A stretch of 64,000 bases of DNA, taken from NCBI RefSeq assembly GCF_027498035.1, contig NZ_CP114978.1:1674001-1738000 (forward strand). The letters are read 5' to 3'. A program made the position numbers and the translations under genes. This document shows, piece by piece, positions 38,334 to 47,579 of the stretch. The DNA comes from Pseudoxanthomonas sp. GTDB taxonomy: Bacteria > Pseudomonadota > Gammaproteobacteria > Xanthomonadales > Xanthomonadaceae. The first letter of the stretch is position 1; each line of letters opens with the position of its first letter. The notes below the pieces were generated by a model. That model was given only the letters and a program-made list of their open reading frames with translations, was not told the origin of the DNA and ran no database searches.

Positions 38334-39472
38334 GGGGCGACGAGTTCCTGATAGAGCGACAACGTGGCGTCCTGCATCGCGGACAACGTATAGGGCATGG
38401 TAGCCGGCAACGATGGTGGTGATCCCAACAGTAGCCGCGCCGACGCTGCCAACGCATCGGCATCGAACGGCGGCACCGCGCCGGAAGGCTGCAGTTCGGC
38501 CAGCAGTTCGCCCACGCCGCCATGGGCCCAACCCAGCACCGGGCGACCGACCGACAGCGCTTCGATCACGGTCCGGCCGAACGATTCGGGCTTGCGCGAG
38601 AGCTGCAGCACCAGGTCGCTGGCCGCATACGCCTGCGCGATCTGCGCGGTGGGCGGGGTGAAGGCGACCGCACCGGTGATGCCCAGGCGCTCGGCCAGCT
38701 GTTCAAGCTCGCCGATGTAGGCCTCACGCCCCGCCTCACGTGCGCCGGGCAGCCATAGGCGTGCATCCAACCCTTCAGCGCGCAGCGTTGCGAGCAGCTG
38801 CAGGCCATCGGCATGGCCTTTCAGGCGGGTGCCACGCCCGGGCAGCAACAGCAGTGGACCAGCACCTGCGAGTTCCGGGAATTGTTCAACCACCTGCGCA
38901 CGCATGCCGACATCAGGCCATGCCGCACGTGGGAATTGCGTGGGATCCAGTCCGCGCGGAATCACCCGCAGCCGCGCCGAATCGGTCTGCGGATAGTGCT
39001 GGAGCACGTAGCGACGCACGGTGTCGGAGACGCAGATCACCCGCTCGCCGCGGGTCATGATCGCGCTGTAGCGACCGGGCGAATTGAGCCCGTGCACGGT
39101 GGTGACGAAATGCGGCCGCGCCTCCACCGGCATACCGCGCAGCGCGCCCCAGCCGAGCCAGGCCGGCAATCGCGAACGGGCATGGACGATGTCGGGGCGC
39201 TCGCGTTCGAACAAGCGCCGCAGCGGCAGGATCCGGCCCAGGGTGCGCAGCGATTTGCGGCCGATGTCCAGGGTGACGTGTTGCGCGCCGGAGGCTTCCA
39301 GCATCGGCACCAGTCGTCCGCCCGCGGACACGACAATGGCGCGCTGACCGGCAGCGACCAGCGCGTTGGCGATTTCCAGGGTGGAACGCTCGACGCCACC
39401 GGACTGCAACGCCGGCAGCAGTTGCACCACCGTCAGACGGCGGCGCGCCAAAGTGCTGCGCTCAGTCGGCAA
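38330..39472 (-). CDS. Glycosyltransferase family 4 (LPS core type)
   Basis: 380 residues. The start is probably a TTG at 39472, 11 bases inside the zinc-finger gene; other in-frame TTG or GTG codons within the first 16 residues are possible. GT-B fold: N-terminal VVQLLPALQSGGVERSTLEI, VTTVHGLNSPGR; C-terminal donor site with LLLLPGRGTRLKGH and the E-x7-E region ESFGRTVIEALSVGRPVL. Probably acts on LPS core, given waaA, acyltransferases and ligase nearby. Sugar unknown. Confidence 0.85.
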   Translation of the reverse strand: MPTERSTLARRRLTVVQLLPALQSGGVERSTLEIANALVAAGQRAIVVSAGGRLVPMLEASGAQHVTLDIGRKSLRTLGRILPLRRLFERERPDIVHARSRLPAWLGWGALRGMPVEARPHFVTTVHGLNSPGRYSAIMTRGERVICVSDTVRRYVLQHYPQTDSARLRVIPRGLDPTQFPRAAWPDVGMRAQVVEQFPELAGAGPLLLLPGRGTRLKGHADGLQLLATLRAEGLDARLWLPGAREAGREAYIGELEQLAERLGITGAVAFTPPTAQIAQAYAASDLVLQLSRKPESFGRTVIEALSVGRPVLGWAHGGVGELLAELQPSGAVPPFDADALAASARLLLGSPPSLPATMPYTLSAMQDATLSLYQELVAP

Positions 39473-39659
39473 GGACGAAATGCGAACCGCAGTACGGGCA
39501 GTCCGCTTCGCCGTTGGGCGCGTCTTCGATCGGCAGGTAGACGCGCGGATGCGAGTTCCACAGCGCCATCGACGGCAGCGGGCAGCTCAGCGGCAGATCG
39601 GCACGGGAAACGGTGTAGCGCTTTTCGGCGTTGGCCGGTGCAGTGGCGGTTTGGCTCAT
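39462..39659 (-). CDS. Zinc-finger (CHCC-type) small protein
   Basis: 65 residues. Cys and His residues fit the zf-CHCC pattern: SCPLP, NSHPRVYLPIED, and a final CPYCGSHFVL. This family relates to the NDUFS6/complex I zinc protein and is found as a loner in proteobacteria. It overlaps the GT4 gene by 11 bases, implying coupled translation. Role unknown. Confidence 0.85.
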   Translation of the reverse strand: MSQTATAPANAEKRYTVSRADLPLSCPLPSMALWNSHPRVYLPIEDAPNGEADCPYCGSHFVLAD

Positions 39660-39778
39660 GGCGATGGGGTTCTGACGCGGACCGTGAAGACTGCAGATTC
39701 TAGCAGCCAGGCCGCGGCGAGACCGCTCGAAAACCTGCGGTGGCCCACTGTCTCCTCAAATCCCCTCGCGCCCTCCCT

Positions 39779-39853
39779 GTAGAGCGGAGCTTGCTCCGCT
39801 GCTCTTGCGTTGGGTTCGTGAGAAAAGCTCCAGCGGAGCGAGCTCCGCTCTAC
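39779..39853. repeat. Inverted pair of GTAG-type REPs
   Basis: Left unit GTAGAGCGGAGCTTGCTCC (39779-39797, plus strand) and right unit GTAGAGCGGAGCTCGCTCC (minus strand, ending 39853), each a self-complementary hairpin, separated by about 30 bases. A third degenerate unit (gtgggagccgcttcagtggc, gcgat-like ending) follows to about 39890. This lies between argD and the zinc-finger gene; no stop codon is shared here. Confidence 0.9.
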
Positions 39854-39948
39854 AGGTGGGAGCCGCTTCAGTGGCGATGGGGCTACCCGAAAGACTTCAT
39901 CGCCGACCACGGTGGTCCCACACAAGCCGGGCCCGCCTGCCAGCCGGC

Positions 39949-41175
39949 TCAGCGCGCCCCAAGCCAGGCGCGCAACGCCTGCTCCAGGCGCGCAATGCCT
40001 TCGGCCAGCTCCTCGCCGGTGATGTTCAACGCCGGCACGAAGCGCAGCACGTCCGGTCCGGCCTGCAGCAACAGCAAGCCATGGGCCGCGCACTGGTCGA
40101 GGATCGCGGCGGCTTGGCCGGCGTATTCCGGGCGCAGCACCGCGCCGACCATTAGGCCGCGGCCACGCACCTCGGAGAACAGGCCCAGCTCGGCGTCCAG
40201 CTTGGCCAGCGCGGCACGCAGGGCGACAGCCTGGTGTTCGACATTCTCGGCGATCGCGTCCGAGCCCAGCTTGGCCAGGGCCACGCGGGCCACGGCACTG
40301 GCCAGCGGATTGCCGCCGAAGGTGGTGCCGTGCGCACCGAACTGCATGGTCTCGGCCACGCGTGGACCGGCCAGCATCGCGCCGATCGGCATGCCGCCGC
40401 CGAGCGACTTGGCCAGGGTCACGATGTCCGGCGTGACGTCGTCCTGCCAGAAGGCGAACAACGTTCCGGTACGGCCCATGCCGGTCTGGATCTCGTCCAG
40501 CACCAGCAGTGCATCGTGCTGGCGACACAGCGCCTCGACGGCTTTCAGGTAGCCCGGCGCGGCCGGCACCACGCCACCTTCGCCCTGGATGGGCTCGAGC
40601 ATCACCGCGGCGACATCGCCAGCCGCCATCGCCTGTTCCAGCGCGGGCAGATCGTTGAAATCGACGTAGCGGAAACCACCGGGCAGCGGCTCGTAGCCTT
40701 CCTGGTACTTGGGCTGCGCGGTCGCGGTGACCGTCGCCAGCGTGCGACCGTGGAAACTGCCGCGGAACGTGACGATGACGCGCTTGTCCGGGCTGCGCCC
40801 CTGGTCGGTGGCCCACTTGCGCACCAGCTTGATCGCGGCCTCGTTGGCCTCGGCGCCGGAGTTGCACAGGAACGCGCGGGTGGCGAAGCGCGAGGCTTCG
40901 ACCAGTTCCTGCGACAGGCGCAGCGGCGGCTCGGTGTAGAAGATGTTGCTGGTGTGCCACAGCTTGCCGGCCTGTTCGACCAGCGCCGCCACCAGATCCG
41001 GATCGTTGTGACCCAGACCGCACACGGCGATGCCCGCCGACAGGTCCACGTACTCGCGGCCTTCGCTGTCCCAGACGCGCACGCCCTGGCCTCGCTCCAG
41101 CACCAGCTCGCGCTGGCGATAGACCGGCAGCGTGTAGCGTTTGGCAGAGGCGATGAGGTCGGAAGCGGCGGTCAT
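39949..41175 (-). CDS. argD: Acetylornithine aminotransferase
   Basis: 408 residues from the ATG at 41175 (MTAASDLIASAKRY). PLP enzyme of arginine synthesis; may also serve succinyl-DAP in lysine synthesis. Class-III aminotransferase marks: FLCNSGAEANEAAIKL, SFHGRTLATV, EPIQGEGGV, VLDEIQTGMGRTG and the PLP lysine in TLAKSLGGG. It stands alone, not with other arg genes. Confidence 0.94.
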   Translation of the reverse strand: MTAASDLIASAKRYTLPVYRQRELVLERGQGVRVWDSEGREYVDLSAGIAVCGLGHNDPDLVAALVEQAGKLWHTSNIFYTEPPLRLSQELVEASRFATRAFLCNSGAEANEAAIKLVRKWATDQGRSPDKRVIVTFRGSFHGRTLATVTATAQPKYQEGYEPLPGGFRYVDFNDLPALEQAMAAGDVAAVMLEPIQGEGGVVPAAPGYLKAVEALCRQHDALLVLDEIQTGMGRTGTLFAFWQDDVTPDIVTLAKSLGGGMPIGAMLAGPRVAETMQFGAHGTTFGGNPLASAVARVALAKLGSDAIAENVEHQAVALRAALAKLDAELGLFSEVRGRGLMVGAVLRPEYAGQAAAILDQCAAHGLLLLQAGPDVLRFVPALNITGEELAEGIARLEQALRAWLGAR

Positions 41176-41249
41176 GGCGGCGAACCTTGTGTGGGCGGGA
41201 AGCCGCGCATTGTCGCGCATCGCCGCCCTATGCGGTATCTGCCCCGCAG

Positions 41250-42725
41250 CTACTTGCCCAGTCGCTCAAGCGCGACATTCCCGTCGTAGTCCTCCGGCAC
41301 CGTACCGCTGCATTCCCCGGGCCTTCGGTAGACGCAATACTCCTTGCTGGTGCAGCCCAGCAATGCATATTCGGGAGAAAGTGCACCCACGCCGGGAAGC
41401 GACAACACCGTATCGAATGCCCCGCGATAACGCATGGCTGCCCCACGATCTTCCGGCGTATTGAATAGGTAGATCGGAGTGTCGCGATGGTAATACACGT
41501 AATTGGCAGTCAATGGGTAAGGCGGCTGGTACAGCGCCAACCCGCAGGCTTTTGGATCCGCCCCTGCAAGCTGCATGGCTTCGATCAACGGACGGCCACT
41601 TTTCCAGAAGCGTTTCAGCGGACTGTGATATGCCAGCAGCCACGATGCCAGACACCAGAACGCAATCCCAATCAGCACATTTCTGCGTAGTTTTTGCTGA
41701 TCACCATGCGCCCAGCGGAGCATCAGGTCGGCGCTTCCGATGGCAGCCAGCAGTACCAGCAACACCGCGCTCAACAGAATGAAGCGGTATTCCTTGTGGG
41801 GAATCAGCGAATGCGCCAGCACGTTCACCAACGCCACCGCGAGCAGCACCGGATATCGCCGGGCACCCAGGAAAATCAGCGGCACCAGCACAAGCGATGT
41901 GTACTTCCACAACCCGCCGATCTGCTGCAGATACCAGTACCAGGGCTCGGTCCCGAAGCTGGCGCTCTTCTTTTCGACCAGATTGATCCGGAAATTCTCG
42001 TAGATCCAGCGTAGCGGGGGATGCCCACCCACCAGTGCATCGACCACGGCATCCAATCCAAGCCCCAGCAACGCCCCGGCCACCAACCATGACCATGCAC
42101 GCCAGCGAGCGCCACACGCCCACAGCGCCAGCACGGCAAGGGCCGGAGCAAGTTGAAAGCGGACGGAAAAACACAGTCCAAGCAGGATGCCAGCGGCCAG
42201 GTAGCTCATCCGCGAGCGTCGTTCCCTTTCACCAGTCAGCAGCAACGCGGCAGGCAGGAACAGTGCTACTGAAACCGGTTCGGACATGGCCCGCGAACTG
42301 AAGTACAGCAGCTCTGCCCAGGTCGCCATGACCAGACCCGCCATCGCCGCGTGAAGCCGCGAGAGTCGCAATCCCATCATTGTGGCGCTCACCACGATTG
42401 ACAGTGACAACAACACGAGCAACAAACGCGGGAGCGTCAGGTACAACTGGCTACCTGGGTCGATGAGGTTGCCTAGCCACATCGGTCCGGCCAGCATCGC
42501 CGGAATCAACCAGGTGCGGATGCCATCGCGATATTCCCACGCCACGACCCAATGCCCGAACGCCAGGTGATAGGCCGGCTCCAAATACTGCCATACCTCA
42601 TCGGGATGATGGAAATTGACCGGCAGCATCGCAAGCAATCGCAGTGCGAGCGCAAGCAACAACACCGCCACGGTCAAGCGGACTGGCGTGCACCATGCAA
42701 ATTTCGAGTAATTAGGAACAGGCAT
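41250..42725 (-). CDS. GT22 (Alg9/PIG-B-like) mannosyltransferase homologue
   Basis: 491 residues from the ATG at 42725. A GT-C membrane protein with about ten helices. The first luminal loop has HPDEVWQYLE, FGHWVVAWEYRDGIRTWLIP, which is the GT22 signature (HPDE...E..., tWEy...iRs), and a later HKEYRFILLS matches the GT22 HKExRF motif. Eukaryotic members use dolichol-phosphate mannose; here the donor is probably an undecaprenyl-phosphate sugar. It looks less GC-rich by eye than its flanks, hinting at transfer. Downstream of GT39 and GT2-GtrA genes, probably one operon. Confidence 0.87.
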   Translation of the reverse strand: MPVPNYSKFAWCTPVRLTVAVLLLALALRLLAMLPVNFHHPDEVWQYLEPAYHLAFGHWVVAWEYRDGIRTWLIPAMLAGPMWLGNLIDPGSQLYLTLPRLLLVLLSLSIVVSATMMGLRLSRLHAAMAGLVMATWAELLYFSSRAMSEPVSVALFLPAALLLTGERERRSRMSYLAAGILLGLCFSVRFQLAPALAVLALWACGARWRAWSWLVAGALLGLGLDAVVDALVGGHPPLRWIYENFRINLVEKKSASFGTEPWYWYLQQIGGLWKYTSLVLVPLIFLGARRYPVLLAVALVNVLAHSLIPHKEYRFILLSAVLLVLLAAIGSADLMLRWAHGDQQKLRRNVLIGIAFWCLASWLLAYHSPLKRFWKSGRPLIEAMQLAGADPKACGLALYQPPYPLTANYVYYHRDTPIYLFNTPEDRGAAMRYRGAFDTVLSLPGVGALSPEYALLGCTSKEYCVYRRPGECSGTVPEDYDGNVALERLGK

Positions 42726-42778
42726 CAACGATTACATCCATGCAATAAGAAAGTCGGGCCAATGACCCGGCCGGCGAC

Positions 42779-44689
42779 TTAATCCACCGACTTACCTGTA
42801 TCCCGGGCGGAGCATTCCCCTCCCAGAGGGTCCGGGCGAACATCATTACCCGCGTGCGTGGGCACATCGCAATTGACCGGCGGCGCAGCCTCGATCGCCA
42901 CCTGGGCGCGCCCGCCTCCACCAGGGTAACGCTGCATCAGGAAGGTAGCAGCCGTCGGGCGTTGCGCGCCTTCCTGCGCATTCCCCGTTTCCAGCAGGCT
43001 CACGACGTGGCGATCACCCAGTACACCCGGTCGCATCTGGACCAGCGCGCCCGGATCAGTCGGCGCGGCACCACTGGCTGACGGTGGCAATGCATAGAAC
43101 ACGAAACCGTCGGGAATCATCCGCCATTTCAGCGAGCCGCGCCGCGCGCGCAGGAAGGTCTGCACCGCTACACGTCGTGGCGCGACACCAGGCACACGCA
43201 CCAGACCCTGTGCCAGGACTAGCGCACTTTCACGGGTCAGGTCGTGCACGCCCCAGACCAGCAATGCGCAGCCCGCCGTACCGGCATGCCCTGCATTGCG
43301 GGCCAACTGTTGCGACAGCACTGGAACCGGATCACGTCCAACCAGCTCCAACGGCATCCATGCATGGATTGGCGTTCCTGGTGCCGCGTAATGCCCGTAG
43401 AAGTCCCGCGCCGCCAGCTCCCGGTAGGCAGGCGTGTCGGGGCCGAACTTGTAGGGTTGCATCACCGCAACCTCCTGCCCCGAACAGCCGGGCATCCCGG
43501 CAACGAACTGCGCCGAGTTGCGCCAGGTTTCGTTGCGTTCGATGAAGCGCCCGGACAGCAATGACAGATTCGCCGCCACCAGCAAAACCAGCAACGCCGC
43601 CATCGCCTGGCTGGTCCGCGTCAGCAGGCGGGGGCCTGCCGCGTCGTACAGCCACGCCAGCAGCACCCATGCAAATGGCGAGGCCGTCAGCAGGTTGCGC
43701 GCCGAATACGAAGGCGCGATCAGGTAGCTGATGACGATGCCACTGACGATCACCCCGAGCAGCACGAACACCGACAGCTGCGCAGCATCACGACCGCCAC
43801 CGGGCACCCGCGATGCCAATGCCTTGCGACCACCTCGCCGTAGACGCCAAAGCGCAGCCAGCAGCAACAGGTTCACAGCCATCCCGGCAGCGGCAACGGC
43901 CAGATCGCGCTTGGCCATCCGGGTCTGGCCCCAGAAGAATTTCGCGCCCGTGTCGAACCATAGCCCGCCATGCACGTCCTGCGTGGTGGCGTGCAGCAGC
44001 ACCCACACATAGGCCGCGTTGGCCGCCAGGATCAGCAGGCCAGCGACGACCACGGTGGCGCGCACGCGCAGGTCCGGGATCACCCACAGCAGCCAGGCCA
44101 GCACCATGCCGGCGCCGAGCAGCAAATAGGAATGGGTCAGCCCACCGACCAGGCCCAGCACGAACACCAGCAACAGGTGCCACACGGGGAAACGACGATC
44201 CGCATGCCAGCGATCCCGCAACGCCAGCGCGCTGGACAGCAGGCCCGCCGAAATCAGCATCGACAGCGTGTAGCTGCGCGCGTTCTGCGATTGTTCGAAC
44301 CAGAACATCGACACCGACGGGGCCGCCAGCGCAAAACCGATCGCCGCCGGGCTGAAACGCCGCCACAGCGCCCGCGCGGTGACCGCCAGCGCCAGCACCG
44401 CGAACACCGCACTGGGCAGGCGCAGCCACCACTCGCCCGTGCCACCCAGCTTGCTCCAGCCATACAGGCCGAAGTAGTACAGCGGCGGATGGGTGTCGGT
44501 CAGTGCACGGCGCCAGACTTCCGCCAGGCCGCCGTCATGGCCGATCACGTGCAGCGTGAACAGCTCATCGGTCCAGAAGTTGCTGCGGTCCAGGCCGACG
44601 AAGGCGAACACGCAGGCGATCACGGCAACCAGCGCATAGGCGAGCGCGGGCCACCGCGTGGCTGGCGCGTCGTGTAAAGCAGGCTGCAT
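42779..44689 (-). CDS. GT39/PMT-type glycosyltransferase
   Basis: 636 residues, GT-C fold with many helices. The first loop has the catalytic-type DRSNFWTDELFTLH and later THPPLYYFGLYGWSKL, the ArnT/PMT_2 pattern. A long soluble C-terminal domain (after about residue 400) is periplasmic. Such enzymes move a sugar from a polyprenyl-phosphate carrier onto lipid A, glycan or protein. Nine bases follow the GT2-GtrA stop, so they are coupled. Confidence 0.87.
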   Translation of the reverse strand: MQPALHDAPATRWPALAYALVAVIACVFAFVGLDRSNFWTDELFTLHVIGHDGGLAEVWRRALTDTHPPLYYFGLYGWSKLGGTGEWWLRLPSAVFAVLALAVTARALWRRFSPAAIGFALAAPSVSMFWFEQSQNARSYTLSMLISAGLLSSALALRDRWHADRRFPVWHLLLVFVLGLVGGLTHSYLLLGAGMVLAWLLWVIPDLRVRATVVVAGLLILAANAAYVWVLLHATTQDVHGGLWFDTGAKFFWGQTRMAKRDLAVAAAGMAVNLLLLAALWRLRRGGRKALASRVPGGGRDAAQLSVFVLLGVIVSGIVISYLIAPSYSARNLLTASPFAWVLLAWLYDAAGPRLLTRTSQAMAALLVLLVAANLSLLSGRFIERNETWRNSAQFVAGMPGCSGQEVAVMQPYKFGPDTPAYRELAARDFYGHYAAPGTPIHAWMPLELVGRDPVPVLSQQLARNAGHAGTAGCALLVWGVHDLTRESALVLAQGLVRVPGVAPRRVAVQTFLRARRGSLKWRMIPDGFVFYALPPSASGAAPTDPGALVQMRPGVLGDRHVVSLLETGNAQEGAQRPTAATFLMQRYPGGGGRAQVAIEAAPPVNCDVPTHAGNDVRPDPLGGECSARDTGKSVD

Positions 44690-44698
44690 AGGGTCGGA

Positions 44699-45874
44699 TC
44701 AGTGCTCTTGGGTCGCCGATGCGGCGGCGGGTTCGGTGATCGACGGCGCCATCGTGACCTCGACCTCCGTCCCCCAGGCCGCCCGCTTGGCCAGATGATA
44801 GTTCCACACACCGGCGATCAACGCCCCGCCGATGCCGGCCACGAACCACGGCGCGCCGATCCACGCCGCGCCCACGCCCAGCGCTTCGCTCAGGATCGCG
44901 CCACTCAGGCAGGCCGCGTAGAACACCAGCAGGCCACGCAGCGCCGCCACGCCATGCAGGCGTCGGTCGCGGAAGGTCAGCAGGTTGTTGAGCGCGAAGT
45001 TCCAACTCATTGCCAGCCAGATCGCCACCAGCTGGGCCAGCCAGAACGGACGTCCCGTCCAGGTCGCCAGCGACAGCGTTGCCAGGTGCACGCCCAAGCC
45101 GCTGATGCCCACGCCAAAGAACAGCGCCATGCGCGCCGGCACCATTCCGCGTGTGGCTTTCTCGAACAGCTGCGCGCCCAGTTCCAGCACCACGCGCAGG
45201 TCCAGCTTCGAGGTGCCGCCGTTGCGCTCGCGCAACTGGGTCGGCACCTGCGAGACCTGCGGCCGGCGCGCACCCGAGGCCAGCACGTCGATCAGAATCT
45301 TGAACCCCAGTGCCGTCAGCTGCGGACGGACCTGCTGGTACCAGTTGCGGGTCATCAGGAAGCAGCCGCTCATGGGATCGGCCACCTTCAGGCCGAGCAG
45401 GAGGCGCGAGATGCCAGTGGTGATGCGACTGCCCACATGGCGCACCAGCCCAAGTCCCGACGCGGAGGATTCAAGGTAGCGGCTGGCGATCACCACCTCG
45501 CTACCCAAGGCCGCGGTATCGTCCAGCATCCGCGCGATCAGCTGCGGATCGTGCTGGCCATCACCGTCCATCAACGCCAAGGTGCGTCCGCGCGCCGCGT
45601 CCCAGCCAGCGACCGCTGCCGATGCCAACCCGCGACCGCCCTGCCGACGCAGCAACCGCACCCACGGGTGGGTCTGCGCATAGCCCTGCACCACCTGCGC
45701 GGTGCGATCATCGGTCGAATCATCCACCACGATGACTTCGTGCTGGCAATGCGCCAGCGCGCCATCCAGCTCGCGCAGGACACCGCCAATGGCTTCATGT
45801 TCGTTGAGGGTACAGATGACAACGGAGACTTCGGGAGCCGCCTCACGCCGGGGGATGCGCTGATCGAACGTCAT
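44699..45874 (-). CDS. GT2 polyprenyl-phosphate sugar synthase fused to GtrA domain
   Basis: 391 residues. N-terminal GT-A domain like dolichol-phosphate mannose synthase: SVVICTLNEHEAIGGVL, VVDDSTDDRT, LMDGDGQHDPQ (DxD-type) and DPMSGCFLM. C-terminal GtrA-like domain from about residue 245 with four membrane helices (FGVGISGLGVHLATLSL, WNFALNNLLTFRDRRLHG). The fusion would make an undecaprenyl-phosphate sugar and flip it for the GT-C enzymes encoded directly downstream. Confidence 0.9.
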   Translation of the reverse strand: MTFDQRIPRREAAPEVSVVICTLNEHEAIGGVLRELDGALAHCQHEVIVVDDSTDDRTAQVVQGYAQTHPWVRLLRRQGGRGLASAAVAGWDAARGRTLALMDGDGQHDPQLIARMLDDTAALGSEVVIASRYLESSASGLGLVRHVGSRITTGISRLLLGLKVADPMSGCFLMTRNWYQQVRPQLTALGFKILIDVLASGARRPQVSQVPTQLRERNGGTSKLDLRVVLELGAQLFEKATRGMVPARMALFFGVGISGLGVHLATLSLATWTGRPFWLAQLVAIWLAMSWNFALNNLLTFRDRRLHGVAALRGLLVFYAACLSGAILSEALGVGAAWIGAPWFVAGIGGALIAGVWNYHLAKRAAWGTEVEVTMAPSITEPAAASATQEH

Positions 45875-46201
45875 GCAGATTCCAGAAAACTAGGCAAAAG
45901 GCACTCCAACGCCCGGCATCAAACCGCCGAACCTGTCATGCACCTGTGTCACGTGCACGGGTGTCGCTCTGGACAGCTCGTGCACATCGAAAGGACCGGA
46001 TGCCAGCCTGGCTTTCCGGGAGCCGTGACTTTCGTCATGACCGCAGCGCAAGCTAAACCGTCCGGCGGCCCTGCGCTTGAATTGACTATAAATGCCTGTT
46101 CTGGAAGCCTTTTCCGTCAATGCGTGGCGGATTTTATCCGCGAAACGACACTATCTGCCACGGCCCGGCACCAAATCGTAGTTAAGTGTCGACTCTTCCG
46201 C
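45875..46201. other. Intergenic region upstream of the GT operon
   Basis: 327 bases between the GT2-GtrA start and the stop of the glyoxalase-like gene. No credible protein. A locally A/T-richer patch at 46075-46135 has TATAGT (46085-46090, minus strand) and TTGACG (46115-46120, minus strand), but the 24-base spacing is too long for a standard pair, so I only note it as the likely promoter area. Confidence 0.4.
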
Positions 46202-46636
46202 TCACCACACGCCGGTGTTGGCCATCGAGGCCCACGGCTCGGCCGGTGGCAGCGCGCCGCCCTTCTGCAGCAGTTCGATGGAGATCAGGTCCGGGCTGCG
46301 GACGAAGGCCATGTGGCCGTCGCGCGGCGGCCGGTTGATGGTGATGCCCATCGCCTGCAGGTGCGCACAAGTAGCGTAGATATCGTCCACCTCGAAGGCC
46401 AGGTGGCCGAAGTTGCGGGCACTGCCGTAGTCCTCGACGCTACCGTCCTCGCCCGGCCAGTTGTAGGTCAGTTCGACCTCGGCTTCCGGGTTCTCCGGCG
46501 CGCCGAAATACACCAGGGTGTACCGACCCGCCTCGCTGTCCTTGCGCTGGGTCTGCTTCAAGCCCAGCCCTTCGGTGAAGAAGCGGGTGGTCGCGTCCAG
46601 GTCACGGACGCGGATCATGGTGTGCAGGTACTTCAT
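46202..46636 (-). CDS. gloA: Lactoylglutathione lyase-type VOC protein
   Basis: 144 residues. Family opening MKYLHTMIRVRDLDATTRFF and GLGLKQTQRK with metal ligand positions in HTMIRV (His), EVELTYNW (Glu), FGHLAFEVDDIY (His) and ISIELLQ (Glu), all as in glyoxalase I. Detoxifies methylglyoxal with glutathione. Lies 30 bases after the SDR gene start region on the same strand and may share its transcript. Confidence 0.85.
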   Translation of the reverse strand: MKYLHTMIRVRDLDATTRFFTEGLGLKQTQRKDSEAGRYTLVYFGAPENPEAEVELTYNWPGEDGSVEDYGSARNFGHLAFEVDDIYATCAHLQAMGITINRPPRDGHMAFVRSPDLISIELLQKGGALPPAEPWASMANTGVW

Positions 46637-46666
46637 CGTGGCAACAGGCTCCGATAAGGGAAGGAT

Positions 46667-47485
46667 TCAGTCCAGGAACAAATCCGGCAGCAGCGGCTGG
46701 CTGGGATCGATGGCATAGCCGGACAGGTCGGTGACGCCGGCCGCGGCCAGCACTTCGTCGTCGATCAGGAACTGACCACTAAAGCCGGCCGCCGGCCGCA
46801 CCAGCATCGCGTGCGCGGCATCGGCCATCACTTCGGGCGAGCGGCCATTGGCGGTACTCACGCCCGGGATCATGTTCAGCGCATCGGTGCCGATCAGGGT
46901 GCGCGGCCACAGCGCGTTGACCGCCACGCCCTGCGGGCCGAACTCGGCGGCCAGGCCCAGGGTGACCAGGCTCATGCCCATCTTGGCCAGGGTGTAGCCG
47001 GTGTGCGGACCCCACCACTTCGGGTCCAGCGACGGTGGCGGGCACAGGGTCAGGATGTGCGGATTGGGCGCGTTCAACAGGTGCGGCAGGCAGGCCTGCG
47101 CGCACAGGAAACTGCCGCGGCTGTTGACCTGCTGCATCAGGTCGAAGCGCTTCATCGGCGTGTCCAGCGCACCGCGCAGCCAGATCGCGCTGGCGTTGTT
47201 GACCAGGATGTCGATGCCGCCAAAGGTGTCGACCGTGGCGGATACCGCGGCGCGCACCTGGTCTTCCTCGCGGATGTCGCACTGCAGGGCCAGGCCCTTG
47301 CCGCCGGCATCGTTCACCGCCTGCGCGGCGGTGTGGATGGTGCCGGGCAACTTGGGATTGGGCACCGACGACTTGGCGGCGATGGCCACGTTGGCCCCGT
47401 CGCGCGCCGCGCGCAGGGCGATGGCCAGGCCGATGCCGCGCGAGGCACCGGTAATGAAGAGGGTCTTGCCTGACAATGTGGTCAT
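46667..47485 (-). CDS. SDR oxidoreductase, HSDL2-like
   Basis: 272 residues from the ATG at 47485. Rossmann motif TGASRGIG, NNAS, and the active-site Y-x3-K in GYTLAKMGM. The stretch SLDPKWWGPHTGYTLAK and NALWPRTLIGT match the HSDL2/SCP2-associated branch; the usual catalytic Ser before PPPS is replaced by a cysteine-rich LCPPPSL context, also seen in that branch. Substrate unknown, possibly acyl-linked. Confidence 0.85.
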   Translation of the reverse strand: MTTLSGKTLFITGASRGIGLAIALRAARDGANVAIAAKSSVPNPKLPGTIHTAAQAVNDAGGKGLALQCDIREEDQVRAAVSATVDTFGGIDILVNNASAIWLRGALDTPMKRFDLMQQVNSRGSFLCAQACLPHLLNAPNPHILTLCPPPSLDPKWWGPHTGYTLAKMGMSLVTLGLAAEFGPQGVAVNALWPRTLIGTDALNMIPGVSTANGRSPEVMADAAHAMLVRPAAGFSGQFLIDDEVLAAAGVTDLSGYAIDPSQPLLPDLFLD

Positions 47486-47566
47486 GGACAGTGGTCCTGT
47501 GCGCGGAGGCACACGCGCCGGTCCGCTGGAGCGGCAAGTCTAACGGGCCGGACAGCCAGAGCTTCC

Positions 47567-47572
47567 TATAAT
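47567..47572 (+). promoter_or_regulatory. -10 box overlapping upstream ATG; possible leaderless mRNA
   Basis: A perfect TATAAT lies seven bases before the ATG at 47580 and overlaps an earlier in-frame ATG at 47571. If used, the transcript would start at or next to 47580, excluding the upstream ATG and leaving no leader. The -35 hexamer is not recognisable. Confidence 0.55.
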
Positions 47573-47579
47573 GCGGCCG

